Notes under the pieces: model-generated | Databases searched by the model: none | What the model was told of the DNA's origin: nothing | What the model saw: the letters and a program-made list of their open reading frames with translations, nothing else | Assembly: GCA_015060205.1 (NCBI GenBank) | Contig: SUYY01000016.1 | Location: 1 to 46,769 of the forward strand | Direction: 5' to 3' | Origin: Bacteroidales bacterium | Lineage (GTDB): Bacteria; Bacteroidota; Bacteroidia; Bacteroidales; UBA932 | Length of the DNA: 46,769 bases | Shown: positions 18,209 through 26,175 of the stretch, piece after piece | Layout: each line of letters begins with the position of its first letter | Position numbering within the stretch: position 1 is the first letter of the stretch | Position numbers and translations under genes: made by a program

Positions 18209-21200
18209 TCAGAGTTTTATCTTGATACCCATCGACCATGTCCTTGATTTTGGGAGCCACATGTTGTCCAATCCCATCTTTGTGGCGTCGAGACTGCTGT
18301 TTACCTCCGGGTCGATGAATCTGTAAGGAGATATCAGAAACAGGTTGTCTGCCTGTATATATATGCGCATGCTGCCGATTCCGATTTTCCGGACGGCAAG
18401 GTCAGGCAGTGTATATCCGATGGACAAGGTGCTGCACCTCAGATATGATGCGTCGTGCAGATAACGTGTGTTTATGAACTTGGTTGAGTTCCATGTCATT
18501 CCGTATATCGCCCTAGGGACCGAATTGCTTGTTCCTGGGCCTTTCCAGCGCGCAAGAGCCTCGGATTTCTGGGCAGGCCACAGCCCGTTTCCCAGTCTGA
18601 GTCCTCCCGTCCATGTCTGATAGAGTCTGTTGCCGTATGAAAAGGACAGAAGGAAACTCATGTCAATCCCTTTCCATGTGAAGGTACTGCTCAATCCTCC
18701 GGTGAACAGGGGATTGGCGGAACCGACAAACTGGCTGTCGTTGACCGTGTCTATGTCTCCGTCTCCATTGACGTCCTCATATATGACATCTCCTGCTCTG
18801 ACTCCCTGCTTATACTGCGGTGCAGGCACATCTTCGTCGCTCTGATATATTCCGAGCATCTTTATCATATAGAAACTTCCCACCTCTTCACCTACCTTGA
18901 GGGCATGATAAGAACCGGAGGTGAGGATTCCGTCATCGTCAATCAACTCTGTAAGCCTGTTCTTGACAAAGGATATATTGAAACTGCCCTGCCATCTGAA
19001 CTCTCCGAGGACTATGTCGCTTCCGACTGTAAGTTCCAGACCTTCATTCCTCATTGCGCCTATGTTGCATATCTGATTCGTGAATCCGGAAGTTGCGGAA
19101 ATCGGCTTGTTGTAAAGAAGGCCCTTGGTATCCTTCCTGTATATATCCACAGTCGCAGTCAGTCTTCCACCAAATGCGGACATGTCGAATCCTGCATTGT
19201 ATTGGGTGGCCTTTTCCCATTTCAGGTTCTTGTTGCCCTGGACCATGAGACCTATTCCGCTGTCCGTGATGTAGTTATATCCTCCTGCAGCAAGTGCCTG
19301 CCATGCGTAGGCACCGATTCCTCCCTGGTTGCCGGTCATTCCTGCACTTGCCCTTATCTTCATGTCGAGGTCATGACATTTCCAGAAAGATTCTTCGGAA
19401 ATGTTCCAGCCCGCCGATATGGACGGAAAGAAACCATATCGGTTCTTCGGGGCAAATTTCGACGACCCGTCAGTTCTGGCAGACAAGGTCATCAGATATT
19501 TGTCAAGATAGTTGATGCTTGTTCTTAACATGAACGACTGCATGCTCCAGGATGATCTGGCGGTACTCATGTCGATGTATTCTGCCGCTACTGAGTTTAC
19601 GTCAAATTCATCTGAAGGGAAACCCTGGCCTGTCTGTGATGCCGTCGAGGAGATATCCTGCTGGAATGAATGTCCGAGCATCATGTCAATGGCCAGTCCG
19701 TTCCGGAACTTCGTCTTATAGTTGAGCAGATTGTCCGTCACCAATGAAGTATAGGCCTTTCTGGCATCGGTAAGTTTACCCACAGAGTTGCCGTACATGT
19801 GTTTGGAGCCGTAGTATATATAGTCTTCCGCATACATGAAGTCTCCTCCTACGCTGCTTTTCAGGGAGAGGTCTTTGGTGAACTTTATCTGGACGAAGGC
19901 ATTGCCTATCATACGGTAGTTCTTGTTGAATGCCTTCTGCTCATTAAGAGCCTGCAGCAGGTTGTAGTGCAGCAGGTCCACATCCTTGATGGTATATGTC
20001 CCGTCTTCCTTGTAAGGGATGTCCCATGGCCTGTGTTCCAGAGCATGCGTAAGCATGGATGTACCCATGTTTCCATTCGGCACATGATGGGTATGACTGT
20101 AGTTCGCACTGATGTTGATGCCTGTCGAAAGCCACTTCTTGATATCGGTCCCGACATTTGCCCTGATTCCGTATTTTTCAGCCTTGCTGCCTATGATGAC
20201 TCCCTGGTTGTGGCGTGCATTCGCTGAAATATAATACTTGCTTCTGTCTGAACCGCCTGCTATAGATGTGTTGACTTTCCATGACAGCGCTGTCCTTAAC
20301 ACAAGGTCCACCCAACTGAACTGTCCTCTTTCAGGGTATGGGTTGGTGATATGGGCGACGCTCTTGCCTGTCTGCCGGTTGTAGTTGTCTATGGCTTCAT
20401 TCTGTACCTCAAGATAGAGGTCTGCATCCGATACCTTCAACTTGTGAAGGTTCGGAATGTGAGACAGGCTCATGCTGGCATCGGCATTCACCTTCGGCGC
20501 ACCCTTCACACCTTGTTTGGTCGTGATGATGATCACTCCGTTTGTCGCTCTTGATCCGTAGATTGCTGCAGATGCGGCATCCTTAAGCACCTGAATGGAT
20601 TCGATGTCGTCGGGATTGATGTCGGTAAGGGAATTCAACTGTTCGCCCTCCCAGCCACCTGCGTCTGATGTCGTGTTGCTTATAGGAATTCCGTCAACCA
20701 CATACAACGGCTCATTGCCGGCAGTAAGAGAACCGATACCTCTGATGCTCACTCTGTTCCTGCTGGACAGACTTCCGGAAGATGCCTGTACATTCACTCC
20801 GGCCAGCCTGCCCTGCAGCAGCGCTTCCGCCCCTGTCAGGAGAGTGCATTCAAGTTCCATAGGATTATATGTGCCGATTGCGGACGATATGTCCTTTTTC
20901 GACATGCTGCCATAGCCGACAACTATCGCCTCGTCGATTATGTTGTGGGCCCTTGACAGGTCACTGTCCGGTAATCCGTCCTCGCCCACATGAGAGTCCA
21001 AAGGTATGATAAGAATGATCTTGCCGTAAATCAAGGCCTTCATGCCGGTATCCTTCAGCAATGCTCTGAACGTATCCTCCAGTCCGGACTCCGTTGGGGG
21101 AGGCAGGACCTTTCTGTTGATGTTCAGAAGTTCTTCGTTATATGCGACAGTATAGCCGCTCTGACCTTCGATCAGGTCAAAGGCCTCAGACAATCTGATT

Positions 21201-21298
21201 TTTTCCTGTGGAAGAAGTATCGAATTATCCTGCGCATCAGACGTGAATGATGCAAACAGTCCACTTATAAGCCATAGGCACAAGGTGATCTTTCTCAT
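18209..21298 (-). CDS. SusC-family TonB-dependent transducer with STN signalling domain
   Basis: A 1029-residue outer-membrane transporter. After a signal peptide (to about residue 23, SDAQ), residues about 30-100 form an STN domain (RLSEAFDLIEGQSGYTVAYN), the periplasmic module that contacts FecR-type anti-sigma factors. The plug follows at about 120-245: AIVVGYGSMSKKD, LLQGRLAGVN, VSIRGIGSL, PLYVVDGIP, SIQVLKDAASAAIYGSRATNG. The barrel extends to the end. Many family members carry a carboxypeptidase-D-like domain between STN and plug, but here only about 20 residues separate them. The genes upstream encode the anti-sigma and sigma factors, so ligand binding here should induce this same locus. 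The anti-sigma stop lies 9 nt before its start. Confidence 0.95.
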   Translation of the reverse strand: MRKITLCLWLISGLFASFTSDAQDNSILLPQEKIRLSEAFDLIEGQSGYTVAYNEELLNINRKVLPPPTESGLEDTFRALLKDTGMKALIYGKIILIIPLDSHVGEDGLPDSDLSRAHNIIDEAIVVGYGSMSKKDISSAIGTYNPMELECTLLTGAEALLQGRLAGVNVQASSGSLSSRNRVSIRGIGSLTAGNEPLYVVDGIPISNTTSDAGGWEGEQLNSLTDINPDDIESIQVLKDAASAAIYGSRATNGVIIITTKQGVKGAPKVNADASMSLSHIPNLHKLKVSDADLYLEVQNEAIDNYNRQTGKSVAHITNPYPERGQFSWVDLVLRTALSWKVNTSIAGGSDRSKYYISANARHNQGVIIGSKAEKYGIRANVGTDIKKWLSTGINISANYSHTHHVPNGNMGTSMLTHALEHRPWDIPYKEDGTYTIKDVDLLHYNLLQALNEQKAFNKNYRMIGNAFVQIKFTKDLSLKSSVGGDFMYAEDYIYYGSKHMYGNSVGKLTDARKAYTSLVTDNLLNYKTKFRNGLAIDMMLGHSFQQDISSTASQTGQGFPSDEFDVNSVAAEYIDMSTARSSWSMQSFMLRTSINYLDKYLMTLSARTDGSSKFAPKNRYGFFPSISAGWNISEESFWKCHDLDMKIRASAGMTGNQGGIGAYAWQALAAGGYNYITDSGIGLMVQGNKNLKWEKATQYNAGFDMSAFGGRLTATVDIYRKDTKGLLYNKPISATSGFTNQICNIGAMRNEGLELTVGSDIVLGEFRWQGSFNISFVKNRLTELIDDDGILTSGSYHALKVGEEVGSFYMIKMLGIYQSDEDVPAPQYKQGVRAGDVIYEDVNGDGDIDTVNDSQFVGSANPLFTGGLSSTFTWKGIDMSFLLSFSYGNRLYQTWTGGLRLGNGLWPAQKSEALARWKGPGTSNSVPRAIYGMTWNSTKFINTRYLHDASYLRCSTLSIGYTLPDLAVRKIGIGSMRIYIQADNLFLISPYRFIDPEVNSSLDATKMGLDNMWLPKSRTWSMGIKIKL

Positions 21299-21307
21299 CT
21301 GTGTCTC

Positions 21308-22198
21308 TTACCTTATGTGAATATCCTTTTCCTGTATGGTATATTGCATTCCGGGAACAAGTTTGCACAGAGCATCCATCAGTTCCTCAAGTCCTTCGTC
21401 ATTTATGAATTTTGCGGTAAGTATGGCTCCGTCGTACTTGTCTGTAGCAAGGTGGATATTGACGTCAAACTTTCGTTCTACAATCTTGAGAACCTGTTCC
21501 AGAGGCAGGGATTTTATACGGAGGTCACCCTCTTTCCAGGATGTCATCTCCGAGGCATCGGCTCCGCTTACCGTCATGACTCCGGTCTCCTTTTCCAATG
21601 TGAGGACCTGATCGGGTTCAAGAGTTATGGCGTGACCTTTTCCACCGCTTTTTCTGACCTTGACCACACCGCTGCACAATGTGGCGCTTGCTGCCGTCTC
21701 CTCCGGATAGTTCCTGACGTTGAATACCGTACCGTGTGCAGTGACATCCATGCCATCTGTCTCTACCGTGAATGTGTGTCTTCTGCTTGCGGTCACAGTG
21801 AATACGGCCTCTCCGGAAAGTCTGACAACCCTTCTTCTTCCGAACTTTTCCGGATATGACAGAGTGGATCCGGAGTTGAGTGTCACAGTCGAACCGTCAG
21901 GGAGAATGACCTCTCCTATCTCGCCCCTCTGCGCTGTATATCCGTTCATCACCGCATCGGTTTGTCTGTCGATGATGTGGAGCGCGGCAATAGGGGATAT
22001 GACAAGCAGTACGATGGCAGCAGCAGTGAATATTGCCCTCCTGATCCATATGGTCCTCCTTTCGGCGAGAGAGGCTTTGTGTGATTCTTCGATCAGTCTT
22101 GCTTTCTGCATGACCTGTTCAAATGAGAGTTCGATCTCTTCCCTGCTTACTTTCGAACCGTCTATATGTTCCCAGCCTTTAAAAGTGTGTGATGGCAT
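21308..22198 (-). CDS. FecR-family anti-sigma factor
   Basis: A 296-residue inner-membrane regulator. A cytoplasmic N-terminal helix region (1-50) should bind the sigma factor; a single transmembrane segment lies at about 53-75 (IFTAAAIVLLVISPIAAL). The periplasmic FecR domain is at about 90-190, with the signature VILPDGSTVTLNSGSTLSYPE. The C-terminal DUF4974-like domain, about 225-296, begins LPLEQVLKIVERKFDVNIH and resembles an STN fold. This is the normal length and layout for the Bacteroidota family. It sits between the ECF sigma gene and the STN-bearing susC, which is the standard order for trans-envelope signalling. Confidence 0.94.
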   Translation of the reverse strand: MPSHTFKGWEHIDGSKVSREEIELSFEQVMQKARLIEESHKASLAERRTIWIRRAIFTAAAIVLLVISPIAALHIIDRQTDAVMNGYTAQRGEIGEVILPDGSTVTLNSGSTLSYPEKFGRRRVVRLSGEAVFTVTASRRHTFTVETDGMDVTAHGTVFNVRNYPEETAASATLCSGVVKVRKSGGKGHAITLEPDQVLTLEKETGVMTVSGADASEMTSWKEGDLRIKSLPLEQVLKIVERKFDVNIHLATDKYDGAILTAKFINDEGLEELMDALCKLVPGMQYTIQEKDIHIR

Positions 22199-22255
22199 AA
22201 GTCTTTGAGTTGTACGGAATTATGACGAATGTGCCGTCTGTTGCACCCAATGTCT

Positions 22256-22804
22256 TCAAATAAAAATCGCTATGGCCCTGATTATTTTTCTGATTTCCTT
22301 CAATACAAGATTAAGATGGTTTTCCACCGTCTTCTTGCTGATGCCCATCAATTCCGCTATTTCTGCATTGGACTTGCCTTCAAGTCTGGACAGAACGAAC
22401 ACCTGCTTTCTCTTTTTGGGTTGCTTTGCGATGATGGATGCGATCTGGAGTTCGGTCTCCTTTGCAAAATAGTCGCTTTCCGCCTGATAGCCGTCCTGCT
22501 CATGACTGGAATCCATGTCGGTGAGCGGAATCTTTATCTTTCGGGTCCGTCCGTAATCTATTGCGCTGTTGCGGGTGACGGTGTACAGATATGCACCGAA
22601 CGACCTGATATCCACAAGGATACTTCTTTGCAGCCAGACCTTGATGAAGATGTTCTGGGCCAGGTCCTGTGCCTCTTCGACGTTGGAGATGAACTGCTCC
22701 AGAAAGACTCTGGTCTTCGGATAGTAATATTCAAAAATTTCTCTGAAGGCGTCCTCGTCGCCCTCAGAGACCTTTTTCAATATGATCTTCTCCTTTTCCA
22801 GCAT
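22256..22804 (-). CDS. ECF-type RNA polymerase sigma factor
   Basis: A 182-residue sigma-70 family protein of the extracytoplasmic group. Region 2 covers about residues 10-90 (EDAFREIFEYYYPK, AQDLAQNIFIKVW, FGAYLYTVTRNSAIDY). Region 4 covers about 120-175, with the helix-turn-helix EGKSNAEIAELMGISKKTVENHL. Region 3 is absent, as expected for the group. With the FecR-type gene 57 nt downstream it should direct transcription of the second SusCD locus when ligand is bound. It starts only 4 nt after the der stop codon, so basal expression may come from the der transcript; no separate promoter was identified. Confidence 0.95.
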   Translation of the reverse strand: MLEKEKIILKKVSEGDEDAFREIFEYYYPKTRVFLEQFISNVEEAQDLAQNIFIKVWLQRSILVDIRSFGAYLYTVTRNSAIDYGRTRKIKIPLTDMDSSHEQDGYQAESDYFAKETELQIASIIAKQPKKRKQVFVLSRLEGKSNAEIAELMGISKKTVENHLNLVLKEIRKIIRAIAIFI

Positions 22805-22808
22805 GATA

Positions 22809-24116
22809 TTACTTCTGTCTCAGGAACACCTGTACAGGACATCCCAGAAAATCAAAGTTACTTCTGAGTTTGTTCTCAAGGAATCTTCTGTAAGGCTCGC
22901 GGATATACTGCGGCAGGTTGCAGAAGAATGCAAATGAAGGCGAACGGGTAGGGAGTTGGGTCACATACTTGATCTTGATGTACTTTCCCTTCCATGCCGG
23001 TGGAGGATAATTCTCGATTTCCGGAAGCATCACTTCATTGAGTCTTGAGGTGCTTATCTTCCGTGAGTAGTTGTCGTATACATGTGCAGCAGCATCAAGT
23101 ACATCCATTATTCTCTGCTTGTTGATTACGGATGTGAATATGATAGGCAGGTCATTGAAAGGCGCGAGACGCTCCTTGATCGCCTGGGTATATTCCTTCA
23201 TCGTGTTGCTGTCCTTCTCGATGGTGTCCCATTTGTTCACGACCACCACACATGCCTTCCTGTTCCTCTGGATAAGGTTGAATATGGCCATGTCCTGCGA
23301 TTCGATACCTGTCTGTGCATCCACCATGAGGATGCAGACATCTGAATGTTCTATGGCGCGGATGGACCTCATGACCGAGTAGAATTCAAGGTCTTCATGC
23401 ACCTTTGTCTTCTTTCTCATGCCGGCGGTGTCCACAAGCATGAACTCATGTCCGAACTTGTTGTAAAGGGTTGCGATGGAGTCGCGTGTAGTGCCTGCAA
23501 TAGGGGTTACGATATTTCTTTCCTTGCCGAGGAGGGCGTTTGTAAGTGACGATTTGCCCACATTAGGCTTTCCTACGATAGTGAAGTGAGGAAGTTCCGG
23601 ATGCTCGTCAGTGTCAGGATCTTCTGCAGGAAGTTCCTTTACGATGGCGTCAAGAAGGTCTCCTGTGCCGCCGCCGTTGGCTGCAGATATGCTGTAGACC
23701 TCTCCAAGACCGAGAGAATAGAACTGGAATGCATCGTACATCTTTTCTCCGGAGTCAATCTTGTTCACGGCAAGTACCACCGGTTTGCCGCTGCGTCTGA
23801 GGATATCTGCGATCTCCTCGTCATAGTCTGTGATGCCGGTGCCTGCCTCCACCATGAAGAGCACTACATGGGCTTCTTCTATGGCGAGAACGACCTGTTT
23901 GCGGATCTCCTCTTCGAAGATGTCATCGGAGTTTGATGTGTATCCTCCGGTGTCCACGACAGAAAACTCGGTTCCGCACCACTCGCATCTGCCGTAGTGT
24001 CTGTCTCGTGTCACGCCTGCAGTCTCATCTACAATTGCCTGCCTCATTCCCACGAGACGATTGAAAAGTGTGGACTTGCCTACATTAGGACGTCCAACGA
24101 TTGCTAATAAACTCAT
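22809..24116 (-). CDS. der: Ribosome biogenesis GTPase Der (EngA)
   Basis: A 435-residue double GTPase needed for large-subunit assembly. The first G domain has GRPNVGKST (8-16), DTGG and NKID; the second, starting near residue 180, has [17 protein letters not shown] and NKWD. The C-terminal KH-like domain covers about 350-435 ([21 protein letters not shown], then a [11 protein letters not shown] helix). Length and motifs are typical, and nothing is missing. It is preceded by a small Cys-rich membrane protein gene and followed at 4 nt by an ECF sigma gene. Confidence 0.97.
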   Translation of the reverse strand: MSLLAIVGRPNVGKSTLFNRLVGMRQAIVDETAGVTRDRHYGRCEWCGTEFSVVDTGGYTSNSDDIFEEEIRKQVVLAIEEAHVVLFMVEAGTGITDYDEEIADILRRSGKPVVLAVNKIDSGEKMYDAFQFYSLGLGEVYSISAANGGGTGDLLDAIVKELPAEDPDTDEHPELPHFTIVGKPNVGKSSLTNALLGKERNIVTPIAGTTRDSIATLYNKFGHEFMLVDTAGMRKKTKVHEDLEFYSVMRSIRAIEHSDVCILMVDAQTGIESQDMAIFNLIQRNRKACVVVVNKWDTIEKDSNTMKEYTQAIKERLAPFNDLPIIFTSVINKQRIMDVLDAAAHVYDNYSRKISTSRLNEVMLPEIENYPPPAWKGKYIKIKYVTQLPTRSPSFAFFCNLPQYIREPYRRFLENKLRSNFDFLGCPVQVFLRQK

Positions 24117-24184
24117 AATTAATCAGTTTAGTTGTTAAAATCCCGCCTCACGGCGATAGTTGCATGTCCCTCTCCGGGACCGTA

Positions 24185-24436
24185 TCAACGGCATATTTCA
24201 CGTGATGAACAACTTCCACAGCCGCTGTCATCACATTCGGGAGCGCCGTTCTGTCCCTTCTTTCCCCATATCTTCATCTCTTCCTCCTTGGCGCACTTGA
24301 TACCTCTCTTGCGCATCTCCCTGTTGTTTTCTATTTCAGTTTCAGGGAATTTCCCGTCCTTCCTGAAGATGATGTTGAAACAGAGACCGAAGACGCAGAG
24401 TGCCACCAGGAGCAGAGCCGCAATGAATATTTCCAT
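24185..24436 (-). CDS. Small Cys-rich single-pass membrane protein, function unknown
   Basis: An 83-residue protein. Residues 3-23 are one hydrophobic transmembrane helix; residues 25-60 are charged (KFPETEIENNREMRKRGIKC); the C-terminus holds a cluster of cysteines (ECDDSGCGSCSSREICR) that could bind a metal or Fe-S centre. The motif KFPETE followed by MRKRGIKCAKEEE seems familiar from short proteins of other Bacteroidales, but I cannot name the family. FeoB-associated Cys-rich membrane proteins have a similar size and layout, yet no feo gene is near. It lies between prs and der on the same strand. Confidence 0.7.
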   Translation of the reverse strand: MEIFIAALLLVALCVFGLCFNIIFRKDGKFPETEIENNREMRKRGIKCAKEEEMKIWGKKGQNGAPECDDSGCGSCSSREICR

Positions 24437-24451
24437 ATCTGTAAATTAACA

Positions 24452-24488
24452 ATATTCCGTCGGAAAGTATGTCTTCCCGGCGGAATAT
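24452..24488 (-). terminator. Hairpin between prs and the small membrane protein gene
   Basis: A long inverted repeat (ATATTCCG with CGGAATAT, extended by CGG/CCG with one wobble and one bulged base, 8-nt loop) lies just after prs on the minus strand. The following bases are only moderately T-rich, so it may be a weak terminator, an attenuator or an mRNA-stabilising hairpin. Confidence 0.45.
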
Positions 24489-24504
24489 ATATCAATTTCA
24501 ATTC

Positions 24505-25455
24505 CTAGTTGATGAAACTTGAACTGATTTCTTCGTAATTGTAGACTTTGTTGATGATGCTTGCGAAGATGTCAGTCATTGAAAGGACGGTGATCTTGCT
24601 CTTGTCCTTTTCAGGGTCGCTGTTGAGAGGAATTGTGTCTGAGACGATCACTTCCTCAAGTGCAGACTCGGCAATCCTGTCATATGCAGGACCTGAGAAT
24701 ACAGGGTGTGTTGCGCATGCGCGGACGCTTGCCGCTCCCATGTCCTTCAGTACGTTTGCTGCCTTTGCAAGTGTTCCCGCAGTGTCGATCATGTCGTCCA
24801 CTATCACCACATTCTTGCCTTCAACCTCTCCGATGGCTGTGATGGAACCCACTACATTAGCCTTCTCACGGGACTTGTGGCAGATGATCACCGGGCACTG
24901 GAGATAACGTGCATATGCGTTTGCTCTCTTGGCACCGCCCATGTCAGGAGCAGCGATAGCGAGGTTCTCGATATTCATAGCCTTGAGATATGGAAGGAAT
25001 ACCGCACTTGCATATACATGGTCTACAGGGAAATCGAAGAATCCCTGGATCTGGTCTGCATGCAGGTCGCATGTCATCACACGGTCACATCCTGCTGCGT
25101 GGAGCATGTTCGCTACGAGTTTTGCACCGATTGAAACTCTTGGCTTGTCCTTGCGGTCCTGTCTTGCCCATCCGAAATACGGCATTACTGCGATTACCTT
25201 GTGAGCGGATGCTCTCTTTGCCGCATCGATCATGAGCAGAAGTTCGAAAAGGTTGTCAGTAGGAGGGAAAGTCGACTGAACGATGAATACAGTTGCTCCT
25301 CTGACGCTTTCATTGTAGCATGGCTGGAACTCACCGTCGCTGAAAGTCAGTACGTCCGAATCTCCGAGGTCCACCTTCAGGGCCTTGGCCACCTTCAGGG
25401 CAAAATCCTTTGATGCCTTGCAGGCAAAAATCTTGAGTTTATGTTCGTTGTGCAT
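24505..25455 (-). CDS. prs: Ribose-phosphate pyrophosphokinase (PRPP synthetase)
   Basis: A 316-residue cytoplasmic enzyme making PRPP from ribose 5-phosphate and ATP, for nucleotide, His and Trp synthesis. Visible signatures include the N-terminal substrate loop (FSDGEFQPCYNESVRG), the ATP/Mg region PYFGWARQDRKDKPR, the catalytic flexible loop HKSREKAN and the PRPP-binding loop VVIVDDMIDTAGT. Length is typical of class I enzymes. It begins 13 nt after the engB stop and is probably in one operon with it. Confidence 0.97.
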   Translation of the reverse strand: MHNEHKLKIFACKASKDFALKVAKALKVDLGDSDVLTFSDGEFQPCYNESVRGATVFIVQSTFPPTDNLFELLLMIDAAKRASAHKVIAVMPYFGWARQDRKDKPRVSIGAKLVANMLHAAGCDRVMTCDLHADQIQGFFDFPVDHVYASAVFLPYLKAMNIENLAIAAPDMGGAKRANAYARYLQCPVIICHKSREKANVVGSITAIGEVEGKNVVIVDDMIDTAGTLAKAANVLKDMGAASVRACATHPVFSGPAYDRIAESALEEVIVSDTIPLNSDPEKDKSKITVLSMTDIFASIINKVYNYEEISSSFIN

Positions 25456-25468
25456 TGTTATGAGGGTT

Positions 25469-26074
25469 TTAGTTGTTTTCCATTTCCTTCAATACAGATT
25501 CAATGTAGTCCAGAATCTCTTCCCGTCCTTGTCCTGTCTCTGATGAACTCACGAACACAGGAGGCAGTTCTTCCCAATGTTCAAGAATCTTCTGCTTGCT
25601 CTTGTCAACCTGTGCTGCAAGGGCATTCGGACCCAGTTTGTCTCCCTTTGTGAATATTATTGCGAAAGGTATCTGACTCTGGCCCAGTTCAATCAGAAAG
25701 TCCATGTCTATCTGTCCTATGTCGTGGCGGGAATCAATCAGGACAAACAGCATCACCATCTCCTGCGACAGGTTTATGTAGTTTCTTATCACCTGTTCAA
25801 GTTTCTGCTTTCCGGTAGCCGACATCTTGGCATATCCGTATCCCGGAAGGTCCACAAGATACCACTGTCTGTTTATCAGAAAATGGTTCACAAGACGTGT
25901 CTTTCCAGGCTTGCTTGATGTCATGGCAAGTTTCCTGTTCTTGCAGAGCATGTTGATGAGGGATGATTTTCCCACATTGGACCTGCCGATGAAGGCGAAC
26001 TCAGGATATTTCTGTTTCGGCTTCTCGGAAATCCTCGTGCTGCTGCCGGAGAATAGTGCTTCTGTAATCTTCAT
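25469..26074 (-). CDS. engB: Ribosome biogenesis GTP-binding protein EngB (YihA/YsxC)
   Basis: A 201-residue TrmE-Era-EngA-like GTPase acting in 50S assembly. Motifs are G1 GRSNVGKSS, G2/T-loop SSKPGKTR, G3 DLPGYG, G4 TKGD and a G5-like VSSSETG. The frame can be extended 11 codons to a GTG at 26107, but the Met at 26074 (MKITEALFSGSSTR) matches the usual family N-terminus and lies just downstream of a promoter-like TATCTTTG. It is the first gene of a leftward operon with prs. Confidence 0.95.
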   Translation of the reverse strand: MKITEALFSGSSTRISEKPKQKYPEFAFIGRSNVGKSSLINMLCKNRKLAMTSSKPGKTRLVNHFLINRQWYLVDLPGYGYAKMSATGKQKLEQVIRNYINLSQEMVMLFVLIDSRHDIGQIDMDFLIELGQSQIPFAIIFTKGDKLGPNALAAQVDKSKQKILEHWEELPPVFVSSSETGQGREEILDYIESVLKEMENN

Positions 26075-26084
26075 AATTAGCCGA

Positions 26085-26092
26085 CAAAGATA
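26085..26092 (-). promoter_or_regulatory. Candidate -7 promoter element for engB
   Basis: On the minus strand TATCTTTG fits the Bacteroidota -7 consensus TAnnTTTG, about 10 nt before the engB start. No clear -33 TTTG precedes it, and the leader would be very short. The position may be off by one base. Confidence 0.4.
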
Positions 26093-26126
26093 GAAAATCT
26101 TTTTCACATTTTATTATCAGAACATA

Positions 26127-26158
26127 GTTGTGTGTATATATAAATTTTCATATATTTG
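26127..26158 (+). promoter_or_regulatory. Bacteroidota-type promoter for xseA
   Basis: GTTG at 26127-26130 as -33 box, a 20-nt spacer, and TATATTTG at 26151-26158 as -7 box match the Bacteroidota sigma-ABfr consensus (TTTG, 19-21 nt, TAnnTTTG). The xseA start follows 17 nt later. It is divergent from engB. Confidence 0.6.
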
Positions 26159-26175
26159 TCACGATAGAAAATGAT

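Noticed and set aside
22229..22867. 212-residue open frame antisense to the ECF sigma gene
   Set aside because: Sigma regions 2 and 4 are unmistakable on the minus strand; the plus frame has no motif.
24144..24180. Two short hairpins (CGCC-TCAC-GGCG and GTCCC-TCTCC-GGGAC) upstream of der
   Set aside because: Stems are only 4-5 bp and lack a T-tract or conserved riboswitch features; probably chance.
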